Assembly: GCA_013396915.1 (NCBI GenBank)
Contig: VWZL01002517.1
Location: forward strand, 1,353,137 to 1,417,136
Reading direction: 5' to 3'
DNA length: 64,000 nucleotides
Origin: Stercorarius parasiticus
Taxonomy: Eukaryota > Chordata > Aves > Charadriiformes > Stercorariidae
The notes beneath the pieces are model-generated. The model did no database searches. It was not told where the DNA came from and saw nothing but the letters and a program-made list of their open reading frames with translations. Positions within the stretch are counted from its first letter, which is position 1. Every line of letters begins with the position of its first letter. Below are positions 37,346-51,826 of this stretch, one piece after another. The position numbers were made by a program, and so were the translations under genes.

Positions 37346-40300
37346 AGATCGTACACAATCTACACAATTTCTTATTCTACCTTTCTACAAAACATGAAAA
37401 AGTAAGGTTTAGCAGTGTAATCACAAAAGCAATCTCAATACTTCATCTGTTCCCCTCTACTGGCACAGAAGCAAACACGCCAAGACCATCCACAACTGTT
37501 GCTTTCTTTAATGCTGAAAATTAGCCATGTAAATCCTACACGTGTGAACATGTCCATCAGACAAGGTACAAAGTGACACCTTTTGTACTCGGTGTTTTGG
37601 TCCCTTGCCCAGTTGGGACTGTGTCACTGAAGTGAATCAGAGTCACTCACTTTTTATTCTCCCAAACAAATGCCCCGTGGTGTTATACCTGATTTCTCTG
37701 AAATCAAGAGAGTTCCTTAGCTTTCCACCATTACTGCTGGAGTATATGCCCTGTCTTTTCAACCATATGAATAAAGAAAAGGCTATGTAAGCTTAATTGG
37801 TTACAAAACGAGAACAAAAGTAACCCAAAACCAGACAGTTTGTTAACCTGGCATTCCTGCTTCTCTTACATTACCTCAGTCTGTTGAAAACTCAGATGAG
37901 GGATTTGGCAGAAATGCTCTTAATTTTTCTGCAGTAAAATAAACGCCTGGGCAATTTCCGCCAGTCTGTTCCCCAACTGCTTCTCCCCCAGGTGCCAAGG
38001 TCTGCACATCTCCCTTGCACACACTTCTCCAGTGCATCTACATCGCCTGAGGAACAACCTACACAATTGTATCTTTCTGCTTTTCAGCGGAATAAAAATC
38101 CTTAACTCACTACTCTTGAATTGAGAGAACACTCAATAAGCAGATTTTATACATGTCAAGCAGTCTCTAAACCTCAAATAGCTATTTCTAGAAGTTATTT
38201 TAACATGATTATAGATAAATTGGGCTGTTCTGAAACATAGTACCACAAAGCCAAAGAGGGCTAAGCCTTCAGCTCCCATTTTCTAACTCACTTAAAGTTT
38301 TGAGTTACATTTCTGAAAAAAATAGTTCAAGTAAAGCAAAATAAAGCTCATCAGGATCCTTTTTCATAGAACGCCAGTGAAAAAGCAACTGTATATTCAT
38401 TCAACATATCAGTGGAGATAATTCATATTGCTTAAGCCATCACTTACGCAAAATGTAAGATAAAAAAATAATTTATTTGGTCAGATAATGCTCCATTTAT
38501 GGATCTCTGTGACTTTTTTTATCATGTATTACATTGATATGTTGGAGGTAAATAAAATACTCAAATGTTTTATTTCCTTGTTTAGATTTTCTCAGCACCT
38601 AAACTGCCTCTCGTAATCCCAATGAGATGTGCACACGAATACTGTCAGAACAAATACTGCTTTTTCATGTCCTCAGGAAGACTGAGATTCTGAAACGAAC
38701 CACAGTGAAACCAGAGGGCAGCTGGTTATTCCTTTGGCAGTGCCAATGACAGGCTTTCTGTTACCTGTTTTTGGCTTAAGGGTAAAGCTTAAAACAGAGA
38801 AAAGGGTATAGTAATTTCGTAATTCAGCTTGACCACATGCCAAATTGGTGGGTATAAGAGAAAAGTTGTATCTTACAGTCAGCTGATGCAATGAAAACAT
38901 CTGCATAATACAGTGCACATAAACTTCTGAAAATGCAAAACCAGAACACTTACAGGCATGAAAAAAGAAGCAATTAATTTACAAGCTAATAAATCACAAA
39001 ATCTGAAAGTTTTATTGCAGTTCAATGGTATAGGCCACTGCAGAACCCAAACAGCCACACAGCTAGAATTTAAGGATGCCACACGCCACTCAAATTTACT
39101 CTGTGAACTTTGATTTTAAATGTTCTTCAATTAAATTCCTTACACCAGAAACACGAGTTCCCCAGTCAGATTTCATACACAACACTATAGCTGGACCTGG
39201 GTTCCTGACTGGCACTCAAAATTTCCTGTGATAAAGAAATGTTTATTTTAACATTGCCCCTAATTTTCCTCTGGAAATAAGTCTACTGCCTTTGCAGCTC
39301 CAAATCTGTTGGTCAATTCCAAACCCATTTGGGAGGAAATTACTTTTATTGTTTTCTCAACTTCAAAAAATTTTGCATTTGTCACTTTTTATTTATGTCA
39401 GGAAAAGTCCCAAAGCTCTGCTCCAAAGCTAGTCCAGCAGGGGAATGGCCCATCACACCAGAAGTGCTCCCAGTTCTCTCTCAGATGAGGGTTTTTTTCT
39501 GATTGCCATGTTATCTGCTCTCTCCAAATCTTTTTCACTGTATCTGCTTCTACCACTGTAGCACATCACATGCAATCAGCTCGGCTGGCCTTGGCAAGTC
39601 TGTGTTTGGCTGTTGAAAGTGGTTTTGGCCATCACTACTTGAAGTTAGTCACCTTGCACCATGTTCCACCTGACTTTTGGATCACCTGCAGCTGCAGCAA
39701 CTGCTGACTACAGCAAACCTTCCCACCAGGGAAGCAGCAAGGAAAAGAGGCAGAGGAATGACAACAGGGAAAAAGCTACCAGTAGCAGCAGGGCTGCAGA
39801 AGGGCCATGGGGAAAGGATGGGAAGCAGCCTCCAGCCATGCTCCCCTGCCCAGGACACATGGCTGAGGCAGCCTCTGTGTCCCTCTCCACCGAAGGAGCA
39901 CCCTGGTCCGTGGCAGGGCAATGTCCCTGCTGGGAATGAGCCAGCTGCAGGACCCAGCCCCAGGGCAGGCAGCACAAACATCCCACGGACACCCAACCGC
40001 TCTGCCTGGCACCCAGCTGCTCTGCCCAGCCAGTATTGCCAGACCCCGAGCAGAGGCTAGAGAAGGGGTGCAGCACGACCACTGACACCAGCCTGCACTG
40101 CACCTTTACTTACAGAAATCTTCACAACCAGCTCATCTGAGCGCAACAGATCAAAACAGATGAAAACTGTAAAAGCATTGGTCACAGAATACATACTTCA
40201 CCAGAAAAAATGAAATTAGCTCTCAAGCTGCACAGCCTCTTTGTATTCAGGCATAGGAAGCAGCATTTGTAACTGTATATTTCAAACCTTGACACAATAA

Positions 40301-41923
40301 AAATAAATACCCTTGGAATATCAAATTATTTGTAGCTTTTCAAGCCATTTGAAGATAACGAACAATTGAACAGTGACATGTACTTCAAGAACTACTCAGA
40401 AAAATATTCTTCCCATAGGCATTGCAAAGCACTTAGCTTCACATCGTTCTCTTCTACTGTAAGCATACACATATAACAAACCCCACGTTTCATTTTAATA
40501 GAAACCCAGGACAATAACAGTATAATACAACAGCTAGAAAGTGTACAAATAGTGAAATGATAGAACCGTACTAAAAATAGCAATTACAACAGCAAAAACA
40601 TTTTTAAAAGTTTTTCTATTGCTTATATACACAAAAGGTTTCCATTATTGCAGTTCATAAAAATACCTGTAATTTCTTATTGAATAGAAAATTGTTTTAA
40701 AAATTAGAAAGAAAAAAATGCTGAGGATAAGCAAAAGTGATTTAATTACTTTGTCTTCCTCAAAATCTATGGTAAGACTCGATTGTCATAATAAATGAGG
40801 TTGGTGGGATTAACTAGTTATCCATTGGAACCGTCCTCTTCAGGAAAAAACAAACCCAAAACCAAACCAGAACGTGATTTGGATAGATGAGCAATCTATA
40901 TTTAAGAAAATATCAATAGTGGAATAAGAAAGGTACTTGAACGTGAATTATGGTGCATTGGTAACATTTGGTGAGAAAAATTAGTATGAAGTAACTCCAC
41001 TACAGAAACCGCTGCTTATAGAATGTTTGCTGGAAGAACAGCCGTGGGAAAGTATGAACTTGAATGTATTTTGATAAGAAATGGGTTTGTATGTGTCCAC
41101 AGTCTGCTCCATTACTTACTCTTTGTAATTAAAAAGAAAACAAAAATGCTGAAAAACATGTAAAAAAATATCCCCTGAGATTTATAGTGTTCTTTGCAAT
41201 CATTTCAGAAAGCAGCAGTACAGAACTAAAGGAGCTGTGGTACAATTGAAAGGAGTATAATTTCATGCCCTGTGGACTAATGGTAATTAAACCCTTTATT
41301 AATTTCAGTATTATTAATTCCTACCCTGGACTAATTCCAGCTTTGGTAATTACACTTTTCTCACCTACATTTTATTGCTTCATAATTTTCATAAAGCTTT
41401 TCTTCTGTTCTGATGGTTACTTACTGTAAGAGGATTGCTACTTGAGATGCTTGGAAACAAAATTTAAGTCAAGTAGAGTCAACAGAAAGGCCATCTCCCC
41501 ACTTTGGGAGGCTGAGTCACCATACACATTGCCACTTTATAAAAGTCCTTAATTCCTGTAAGTGATATAGAAAGTTTTCCTACTTCCTCATCAAAACACC
41601 AGTGCTTAGTACTTTTCTCCATTTAAACTAGTGCAAGAAATATATTTCTCCCTAGCTGAGTACCAGAGGTTATTGCTCACCGTGTGTCGCGTGCTGTCCA
41701 TTAAAGACTACATACTCTAGAAGACTCATATCACAGTCAAAAAATCAAGAAATTTCAGGTTGTCTGTTCAGTCTCACGTGTAAGAACACTACATTTTCCA
41801 CATTCATCAGACCACACATAGAAATGCTCAGCAACTTGGAAAGCTACAAAGACTGTTCTGCAAAGGCAGTGGGAACAGCTGGATTTTGCTGAATGCAAAA
41901 GAACTAGGATGAAATGTACACCC

Positions 41924-41938
41924 TTTTTTTTTTTTTTT
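41924..41938. repeat. Poly-T tract
   Basis: Fifteen T in a row. No adjacent retroposed sequence is recognisable. Confidence 0.9.
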
Positions 41939-44369
41939 GCAATTCTAATTAAGGAAATTTATTAACGTCTTAACTAATTCTACACAACCGCATTCATAAC
42001 AAACCGTAATGTACCATTTTTCAACAATTCGGAAAAACAAAATGAAGGACACATTTTTCCCCACAAAAGCTTAGAAATGTTATGACCTGTTTTCTGAATG
42101 CTTTTAAAAAAACATATTCTTTCTTGAATTAGATTAGAGAAACTGTGAAAGAGCCTAAATATAAACTGTTATTTATCAGTTTCATGCAAGCATCTCATTA
42201 TCATTATCTGCAGTTTATTCTCTTATAAAGTAAATCCTTAATCTAAGAAAAACAGTAGTTTTACAGAAATTAATTACAATAAAATCTAATCTCTTCTCAA
42301 TTTATGAATCTTTTGTGCAGTAAAATCACTAATCCCTCTTCCTCAGTAATCACGAGAAATGTTCCCCTTACCTATTTAAAAGACAGAGGCAGCGAAAATT
42401 GCTGTATGGCTCACAAAACTCCGATTAAAGATGGAACAAAATAGCTCCACAAACTTCAAGTATCTTGAAAGAATGGGAGAAGCAGCAATTTTTTTTTCAA
42501 AAGACAAGATAGAAGAATTTATTTTTTGATCTCAGAAGCTTTTTCCTCTGCGATGCGCCTACACATCATCAGATACGGCCATTTTCCTTTTCCCCCTCAT
42601 GAAGTAATTAAAAATTTGCTTTAAAAAAACACAAGTAAAAACGTCGTATCTTTCTGGAAATATTTTTATCTAATCTGTTTAGTTGTATCCTGAAATGTAC
42701 AAAGTATTATTGTCAGTGTGCTTTCCATTCCCATTAACAGTGTTAAAAAAACAGTAAAGAACAGGTAGCGCATGGCAACTGTTGGACAAGCCATTTGAAA
42801 GAGTTGTAACATAAAAACTAGTTTCAAATTGCCTTTGGAATCCACGTGATTTCTTGTTGATAGTGCATTTAGAATAAGAATTCCCAAATACCATATTTGA
42901 GAGATCTGACTGTAATTATGAAGCCAACTCTGTTGATTATCTTGGACCTGCAAAACTTCAAATGCATGTATTTATACACAGGCTAAAAAAAACCCACCAA
43001 AAAACCAAACACCCAGGGTAGAAAGCACTGATAAGACTATCAAAAGAAGCTTTGTGGTTCACAGAAGCTTTGGTTTATATCAGGCTCAACGGCTTATATC
43101 AAGCATGACAAGAATCATTCTGTTTCCATAAGGAAACCAGCTCCTAAAATGATGGATACCACTGATTCTATGCAGCTCATTCTTTTACAGAATGCTATAT
43201 AGCCTTTCACTTGAAGAAGTCTAGACTTTGCAATAATCAAATAAAAATAATTTTCAAAAATGGTTGCCTGTAGAGATTTGCCCTGAAAAAAGAAGTACCA
43301 GGTATAATTTTTCCAGCATATTCTGGACTCCGGGTGAAAACAGGTGAGAAATAACGGTGACCCTGACATCGCACATTTTTATTCCAGGAGCCAGTCAGGA
43401 TGCAGTATCTTCACACTGCCTGAAGCCCGCTCTCCTCCTGTAAGTTGCACAGCATTGCTGGGTGTTAACATGCCTCGTGCTGCAGAGCAGCTGCCCCACA
43501 TATACATCTTCTTCAAAGCCTTGAAAGTCTCCACTAAACCCAAGTAATTTTAAATCATTGTGGGCAATTTTCATTCTTAGAAGCAAACAATCCTTTTCTG
43601 ATGTCTTTTTCTAAAATGTCAAGTAGACGTATGAAGAAAAGAGGTAGTTCAAATGCTACTGTAAAAAACTCCAGAATTTGCCTCTGCATAGTTGGTAGCA
43701 TAAATCAGCTTTTCATTTTCAGCTTTCCGGTATAGATTAATTATGGATTTAATTTTCCTCCCAAACAAGTTTTCGATGTGACCTTCCTGTAAGTATTCTT
43801 ATCTCAGGGAAGTCTTAGTTCCCTGATGCACTGCCATAGTCAGTGGCCTGAGTCAAAATTCCAACAGGAAGAAACCAACAGGTAGTAAGTGCGGTAGGAC
43901 CAGCCAGTGTTGTCTGACAAGGTATCAAACATGAAATCGTTCATACTCCTGAAATTTCATTCAGAACACTGCAAGAAATCGCAAAGTTTAAGTGATCTGG
44001 TAGCGCTAGAAAGTTACTGAGGAAATCCTGAAAATAAAGAACTCAGAAGTCTGAAAGAGAGTAATACAAGGCTGAAATGAGTAATAACGGTGACATTTGC
44101 CAGAGGGCTCAGAAAATATTAATTATATTCAAAGCAGCAGACAATTCGCTTCATTGATTTCTTTGTCATACATCACAGATAAGTGATGATTTTTCTGTTC
44201 CTTTTTTCTTTCTCTTATTATCAGCATAATCAACAACATTAATATGCTAATATGTTGGCTCTTTGCAGTGAGTTATACTATCAAGCTTAGAAATCACAAA
44301 TATATCAAACACTAAAGCAATCACAGCTTCCATCACCTCCTTCTAGTTCTCCCAGAGGTCTTCCATCCC

Positions 44370-44580
44370 TCCAGACACGCAGAAAGCGGAGCAGCTCCTT
44401 GCGAGCCCCAGGCAGGCAGGCAGCCCCCTGAGTCCCACCTGGGCTCTCGGGAGCCAGCACCCTGCATGGCCCCCGACCCAGCCGAGGCCACGCATGCCTG
44501 ACAGGTCCCCTGGCTGCCATCGGCTCTCGGAGTACGGCACCGGCCTGGACGCTGGCACGGCACAGGGGACTGACTCATCA
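44370..44580. promoter_or_regulatory. CpG-rich islet, candidate upstream promoter or 5' exon
   Basis: About 200 nt that are clearly GC-rich, with roughly a dozen CpG dinucleotides, in otherwise AT-rich DNA 8 kb 5' of the LRRC7 start codon. On the minus strand all three frames are open, which is compositional, and a donor-like CCAG|GTGGGA occurs at about 44441. A 5' noncoding LRRC7 exon is possible but unproven. Confidence 0.25.
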
Positions 44581-47500
44581 CGAGAGGAAGGTGCAGACCA
44601 AACTCTTCAGCTACTATTTCTTTTCCTTTTTAAACCACATCGTGTGGATGGTAGTACCACTTTTCTCTTCAAATCCCATAAAACACTTGTTCCGTGAAAC
44701 AGAAGCCTTTTCTGAAGCGTTTAGCATGATTTGCGATTCCACAAGTGCTGAAGGTACAGAAGGCATCCCTCCTCTGACCTCAGGAAGGCACTGGGAGTTT
44801 TCCAGTTCATTCCAGTAGGCCAGAGTTTATGTTACGTTTTCTCTGCTGGACCAGACTGGTCAATAGGGACTACGCATAGGAAATGGAACAAAGCTGAGCA
44901 CATGGTTGTAACTGAAATAAAGCCAACCACAAAAAAACTCTCAAATTTCCTTCAGACAAAACCCTTTTCCTCGCTGATATTCTCCTAGCACTGGCCAGAC
45001 ATCCATATTTGTTTTCCTTCTTCTCTTTTAATTAATTATGTGTGCTGTTTAGATGATTTACATTGTGCCCATTTTCAGTCTGGGTCATTGGAATAATTAG
45101 GGAACTTCAAAGCTTTCAGAGTCATCTTAATTTTCAGTACAACTTTTCAATTAGAAACACAGCACTATTAATAATTTAGAGGGGTTTTTTAAGTGTAGAA
45201 AAATTCTATCTGCATATACAAGCTGTGCCTTCTTCCTCCAGCTTTTAGTGCTTAAATACGCTGCCCACCTTTCTATTATATGCATCTTTGTGGGCATCAT
45301 CTTGTATGAAACTCTGCGTGAGGTTTTATTCATTTATTTCTTTGCTTAGTCAGATGTATAACCTCCATTTTCTATTTTTTATTCAAGTCAAGAGTTTTTG
45401 TCTATAGCCATAATACCACACTTGTGACACAAGAATTAAGGTTATATAAGCTCTTGCATCAATAGTGACTCCTATTTTTCATATTCTCACAATTTTCCAA
45501 TTCAAAAGAAGTTCTGATGAAATGTAATCTGCTTATTCTTTTCCTGAAAATCAGCATCCCTCTTCCTTAAAACCGTATGTCACCTACAAAATTTGCTTTT
45601 TTCCCCCTGAAGATATTAAAATGGGAAGGTGTATTAATGCCTTCCATTTTACAATATTACAATTGAATTACAGAATTACAATACTTCATTGGAAACATAT
45701 ACACAACTTTGCTTATCCATGACTAGAAAAAAATAACTTCAATTGGGAGAGATACGAGGAAGGACTAGAACAAACATAAAGAGTGCATGACAGCAGGAAA
45801 GAGCCAGCCCACTCAGATGGCCCACTGCCACCAAGGCTGCAAAGGCGCAGCAAGGGGCACTAGGTCATGGCTGGCCAGAGCCACCCCCACTGCTGCAGCT
45901 CAGAGCAGCGGTGCCTACTGAACCCCACACCGGGGCTTGACTGCTCCTCTTACCTGTTCCTCTAGTGATGTCCTGCGGGCACATCACTCCTGTCCAGCCT
46001 CCCTCGTGGAAGGGCAGAGTGCTTTCCTGTACACCCAGCAAAGGAGAGCCATGGATGTCTCAGGAAGATGCTCATGCAAGAATGAGTGTGCTTGAATCGG
46101 CCTTGAAAGCTAGAGACCAGAAAATTTTTTGGAAGTCCAAGCAATGACTCTTCTGCCACCTTGCTTTTGGTGACAGTGTGAGGTAAAAAGCCCGGGGTAC
46201 CTCTAAGCCAAGATCAATTAATTTCTGACTGTATGTATCTGTATGACACCTGCATGGCAGTGTTATTACGGATAACTAGGGAGTGGGATGGGACTTCACA
46301 GTGGTGGAGTCCCAGCCACGTATGTTTTCATCCATCCATACAGGCAAGTGAGTGTCCAGAAGGCAGGGAATGTGCGTGAACAGGTTGGTCACGTCATCCC
46401 CAGCCAAGGCCTGGCCAGACGGCCATCCTCCCCATCACCCTCAAAACCATCCACCAGTTTTGTGTGAATATACTCTTCGGAATATGGGATGAGACTTCAA
46501 AGTCATCTTTGCTCTTACTTATTATAAGCTGCTAAAGAGAAATCAAATGAAACTCTATGGGTGATTCTTTTTCTAACATTTCTGCTAAAGTAAATACAAT
46601 TGTGGACTGACAGGATCTTTCCACGTAGGGAAAGAAAAAAACAAGACAAAGGAAAGAAGGCAATTTAGTCTTTGCATTTTAATAAATCGGTGACCAGACC
46701 TATGGAGGAAGGGGCAATATTAGAAGACTTCCAGGAGGCAACAGCTGCAAGGGACGCTCTGAGGGAGCGTGCTCTGGAATTTCAGAGAAAGGCTTCATCT
46801 GCAGACATTTGACCCTGATCGGGCTGGCCAGGGAGAACACAGTTTCAGAAAAACAATGTAAAACTTCAGTGCCTTCCAACTAAGGTCAAACTTTTTGCAA
46901 GGTTCCAAGAGTATATTTTAGAAAGGGGAAAGCGCACTGCCTGGTTTGACAAGATCTCTTTCCTTTTTACTTCATTTTTTCCATCAGAAGTCACTATATA
47001 TTTTTTTAAGTTACAGTATTACATATCCTGTTTAGAAACAAGAAGCATGTTCTACTGAAATGTCACACTTGGGCCAGGTGAAGGAGTCAGGCATGTCACT
47101 TTTATATTCTAATTAGTAATTCAAGTTTAGGAATTTAGATATTGAGTTTGTATAAGCCATTTGTAATAGTTTTCATTAATCTTCCTGAAAAGATTAAGAA
47201 ACTATGGTTCCAAAGACAAAGTCACAATAGCAGAATTACTGGAATGCTTCCAAAGGGGAATTTGTCTTATCAAAAAGAGGGGTATGAAATATTATCTGAA
47301 TTGCTTTCTTGCACAGAACTACCATGATAACCAGCATATCTTACCCAGAAATGCCATTTAATGCATGATAATTGAATTCTCTTCATTATATTGCCATTAT
47401 AATATTCTGCATTCAACTTCATATTTAGATTTCGCTAATCCTAAAATAAAATAACCAAGCATGAACAATCAGATTTCAACTTTACCTTTTGTCTCCCAAG

Positions 47501-50500
47501 AATATTAATAACAGAAAGTTTCTCTGTCTTTGCTACAAGATCTGGGATGTCATTTATGACTTGACCATCATGAGATTTGGGAAATTTGCAAGAAGAGTAA
47601 AATAAAATTTAAGACAGAATTATTTCTACAAAATATCAGTCACTTTTGAATTACCAGACCTTTAACTCCCCTCTGTGACACAGGACCCAACCTTTACCTT
47701 TTCTGATAAGATACTAATTGATTTCAATTAAATTTTACTATTGGTCTTGCCTTGAAATTCCTAAGTGAGATTTTCTGAGTAAGTGCTTTTTTGGATGATC
47801 TTAATCATAGGCGATGATGACTCCAAAGACAGTTTAGTGAGAGCAAAAAAAATTATTGGTGTTGGTTTTTTTTAATCTGTATTCTATTCTCCCTAAAGAC
47901 AGTTTTTGTATAACCTTAAGGAAAACTCCAGTTTTGTTCAGTTTCTTTTTATACAAGAACTGACAGAATTTCAATAATTTGTTGCATATCCTTCGCACAT
48001 TCTGAAAATTAATAATTATGCTCTTAATTGCTAGAGATGACAATCAGTTTGATGGCCCACCCTGCAGACACTGAAGTAGGAGAGAATCCCAATAAACTGA
48101 TAAATAGCCTTCTTTGGAAAGTGCTTTCTTGAAACCCAGAAATTTACATTTAAACTCAGATCTTTGATGTGTTTCGGCTTTTTGAAGTAATCCTTTAGTT
48201 TAAAAGATTATCTGGCATAAAATTTAGTATGAAATATGCTTTATTTCTTGCTTTATGGTGTAATGGATTTTGCTGCCCATGTGATGGCTACAACTGCTAT
48301 CCAAAGGAACAGTATAGAAAATACAATTTACCTGCTAAATACATAAACTAAACAAATTGGTATTTAAATATGAGCTATGTAACTTTCATTAAGTCTGGCT
48401 TTTTTCCTCGTAGAGGAACAGGATCATACAGAATACCCAATTACTTTTCAGCGGTTTACATCACAATCCATCTGCATTATTCCTGACATATTAATCAGCT
48501 TAGCAGGAGCTTACTACAGGAAAATTGTATGCATTTTGCTGAGTTTGCAGGATGAAAGTTACAGAGGTAATAATGTGCAACTACAAACTGCAGCTAGAAA
48601 AGAAACTTTTAATTAGAAGTGACAACTATGACTCACAATGAGAGCTGATCTTCTGAAAGAACCGAGGCAGGGACATGCTGGGACAAGGGACCTTTCTCCT
48701 CCTTCCCATTACTGCTACCTTGGTCAGTGCGTGTGTGCTACAGTCACATTGGAGCAGACATTACTGAAGTCCAAAAGAGAAGGCGATTAGGTTTGTTTTC
48801 AACATGCCGTAACACCTATTTGTTTAGCCATCTGTATTTCCAAAACACTATTACATTTGAAATACATATAACAAGCTGCCTAGAAAGTGCATGTTGCTTC
48901 TGCTATGGTAAATGTTCGCATCCAGCCACAAACTTTTTCAAAAACCTTTTCCTTTTCAAAAAATAGAAATTTTTTAATCATTAAAAAAAATACAGTTCCG
49001 ATTCTATGTGAGTTTTTTTGCCAACCTTCTCCACCACTCAAACTCTACCCTGAGACATTTTCTATCCCTTAAGCTCACCACTCCTGTGAATATTCCCACT
49101 ATTCCTCATATTTTTCCTGAGGTCCAGTCTAGCCCACAGCCCGCAGCACTGTGTCTGTGCTTCAGGATGCAGAGTATGTCCTAGCTCCGCACCAGAAGGA
49201 AATCTGCTCATCTGTGGCTTCTTTGCTTGCTCCAAACAAAACTGGGCCACGCAGGCCAGACAGAAACAGAGTGGTGTGGCAGTGCCACAATAATGTAGAT
49301 TCCTTCACTTAAACAGTCCCTGGTGGTTGTCAGAGGGACCACTTCAGCACACACACCGTGTCGCATTACAGCACTGGCAGGCAGCTCTGGGCATCTCCTT
49401 TCCTACTCCTGATGCTCCCCACCATCTCCTCTTGACCTTTTATCGAACTGTTCCTCTTGGAACAGCCCTGTAACAGACACTTTTCTTTTTCCTGTCACCC
49501 TCCACATTATTGCCAGGTATAGTCCATCCAAACCGTTTTTTGATCCCTGATTATTGTCTTCATCTCGTACAGGAAGTGTTTTGACTTCACCTCACCATCA
49601 CCTAGATTCAGCTCTCCCACTTTCCAAGTGATGGAAGTGTCAGAAGTATCACTCACCCTCTGACCTCTGCTGCTTATCTTCTCCTCTCAACATCTACTGG
49701 TATCCTCCTATATTTTGCATAACCTATCCCCCAGCAATCACCTTTTTTAGCCTTTTCTGGTCTTCCAGTTGTCCACCAGCAATAACTTCTCATCTGCCCC
49801 ATCCTCTCCTTCCTTCCTGATCTTAATTCAGTTCTTGATTCACTCTCCTTCATACATCCCCTACTGCCCTTCACATCTCAACCACAGGTCTTACCTCCAG
49901 GCCCCCTTCTGGCTCACATCCTCTTTCCTTCACCTCCCCAACCCCCTGCATCTGGCTTTTAAGTTATGCGCTACTACAACTATTCCCAGTAATCAGCCCG
50001 GCTTTCTTTACTATGTAATTATTCTCTCTTCTATGAGTTCCTACATAAACGTTCAAATTCTCCAACTGAATTGCACAAACACATAACTTAGTTCTTACCA
50101 TTGTTCACTCACAACTAAAAACTTCCCCTCCGGCTTACTCTCCTTTCTCTCTACAGAAGATCTTCAGTTTTGCCATGAAAAATTTAAAAACTTGTATTAT
50201 CCATCGGTTCCTCTTTCTTCTGTTATTCTGTCCTCCTTCCTGGCTACAGATGCAACTTTTCTTCAGTGTTCCCCATTCGTTTCACCATACCTATTAATGC
50301 TATGCATCCGTCCTGTAATATGCTTGCATGTATGTTCATAAATCAGATTATCAAAATGCAAAAGCCTGTATCTGTATACCAAAATGTCAGCACAAGTGAA
50401 ATCTTAAAAACATAATTCACACAAGCATCCACAAAAATTGGTTTTTTGAATGTGAGAATACAATTTTGGATCCAAACAGACATTTATCTCCATAAATATC

Positions 50501-51073
50501 TCGTTACCCATGAATACCTGAGTACATCTCCTCTGTATTTCAATGTATATAGCAGCTTCCACATTTCTCGCTTGCATATTTTTAGCCAGAATCAGGTAAT
50601 AAAATCTGAATTTTACCCTTTCCCCTCAACACCAACTAGTTCCATCACTAGCCTTGAGCTGTGAAGTATTAAGCACACAGACACCTTTGATTAAAACCCT
50701 CCAGAATCAGGGGGGTTGCATATTTTGTCTTCAGAGTTTAAAATATATTTATACTAGAAAAGGTTCATTTAGTTTCATTAAAGATTATATTATATAATTA
50801 AAGAACTATGAATCTTTTATATGAATTCACAGGAAAGATCTGCACAGGGTATTCTCTTTCTGTCCAACCATACTGACTTCTTAAAATCTTGCAAGGTTCA
50901 AATTCAGTGGCAGGGGAAAATTTTGGGAAACTACTCCAAAGGCAGGCACAACAAGAAATATCGTAAGAGAAGAAAAGATGCATATCAATAAAAAATTATA
51001 TGGAAAAAGTTAATTATCCCAAGGCAAACGTGCCTACTTCTTTACAGGTTTTTCATGAGTAAGTATCAGTTTA

Positions 51074-51594
51074 TTAAACACACACAAAGTATATTGAAGA
51101 CTTGGAGAGGACACCACTGGTAACTGGAAGGGGGAGACTTTCAACACTATGGTTGTCTACACGGCCATCAGAGATCACAAGAATGATCTTTCTGTTAATA
51201 TTATCATCATATGATGTAGTACTGCTAAATGCTTTCTCAAAATTTGATTTCACTTCCCTAAGGAAATTTGTAGGTGGCATATTCTCACTTTCTTTCAGTA
51301 GCCCAGTTTTTTAGACTTAAATGCATTTCGCAGTTTTCTCCATTTGTGGTTTAAACATGTTTTGCCAGTGTCAGTTGCCCCATCATCTTGGGATGAATTC
51401 AGAACAGCTTCACTGGCAGGAATGAAATCATCTGCTTCCTTTGTGATAGTGGGGGGGCCTTTCTCTGTTAACACACTGCAGAACCAGCGCAACCAGCCCA
51501 GCCCATGGTGCCCCCAGGGCAAAGCTGCAGAACTGCCACTGTCTGTTGCCCTGGGTGTACGTACCTCTCTGGCAAGGCCGAGAGTAACTGCCAC
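51074..51594 (-). pseudogene. Unidentified coding-like segment with a VWA-like motif, frame-broken
   Basis: On the minus strand an open frame runs from 51594 to a TGA at 51295 and contains a protein-like stretch (SSQDDGATDTGKTCLNHKW). A second frame, offset by one base and open from about 51309, continues to a TAA at about 51074 with a charged, amphipathic sequence (FLREVKSNFEKAF) and RKIILVISDGRVDNH. The last resembles the beta-strand plus ISDG turn of von Willebrand factor A domains. The shift falls between 51295 and 51312, next to a run of six A/T bases (51307-51312). The terminal TAA overlaps an AATAAA hexamer. I do not recognise the gene. It could be a decayed gene, an exon pair, or chance; the VWA resemblance covers only about 15 residues. 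Confidence 0.35.
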
Positions 51595-51802
51595 TGGTAC
51601 AAGAAAACAGTAGATTCAAAGGCAGCTTTAGGACAGCTCCTCTCTTTTCCAAGTAAATGATTGTGCCAGGTGGCCTTGGCGATGTAAATCTGAAAAACAA
51701 GCCCTACCAGATCTCTTTTTACTTCAAATGTTCTCAAAGAACAAGAAACAAGACCTTTGATTGCCTGACACAAATCCAACTCCTGTTTTTAACAACAAAT
51801 TT

Positions 51803-51826
51803 AAATAAATAAATACATACATAAAT
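51803..51826. repeat. AAAT/ACAT simple repeat
   Basis: Aaataaataaatacatacat-type tract directly 5', on the minus strand, of the unidentified coding-like segment. Confidence 0.8.

Noticed and set aside
36626..37367. Long open frames of 143-226 codons on both strands across the Ns
   Set aside because: Most of their length is undetermined sequence. Only the CR1 reverse transcriptase part on the minus strand (37092-37345) is real coding sequence.
39661..40103. Overlapping long frames on both strands in GC-rich DNA
   Set aside because: Open frames in several frames and both strands at once reflect low stop-codon frequency in GC-rich sequence; no protein family recognised.
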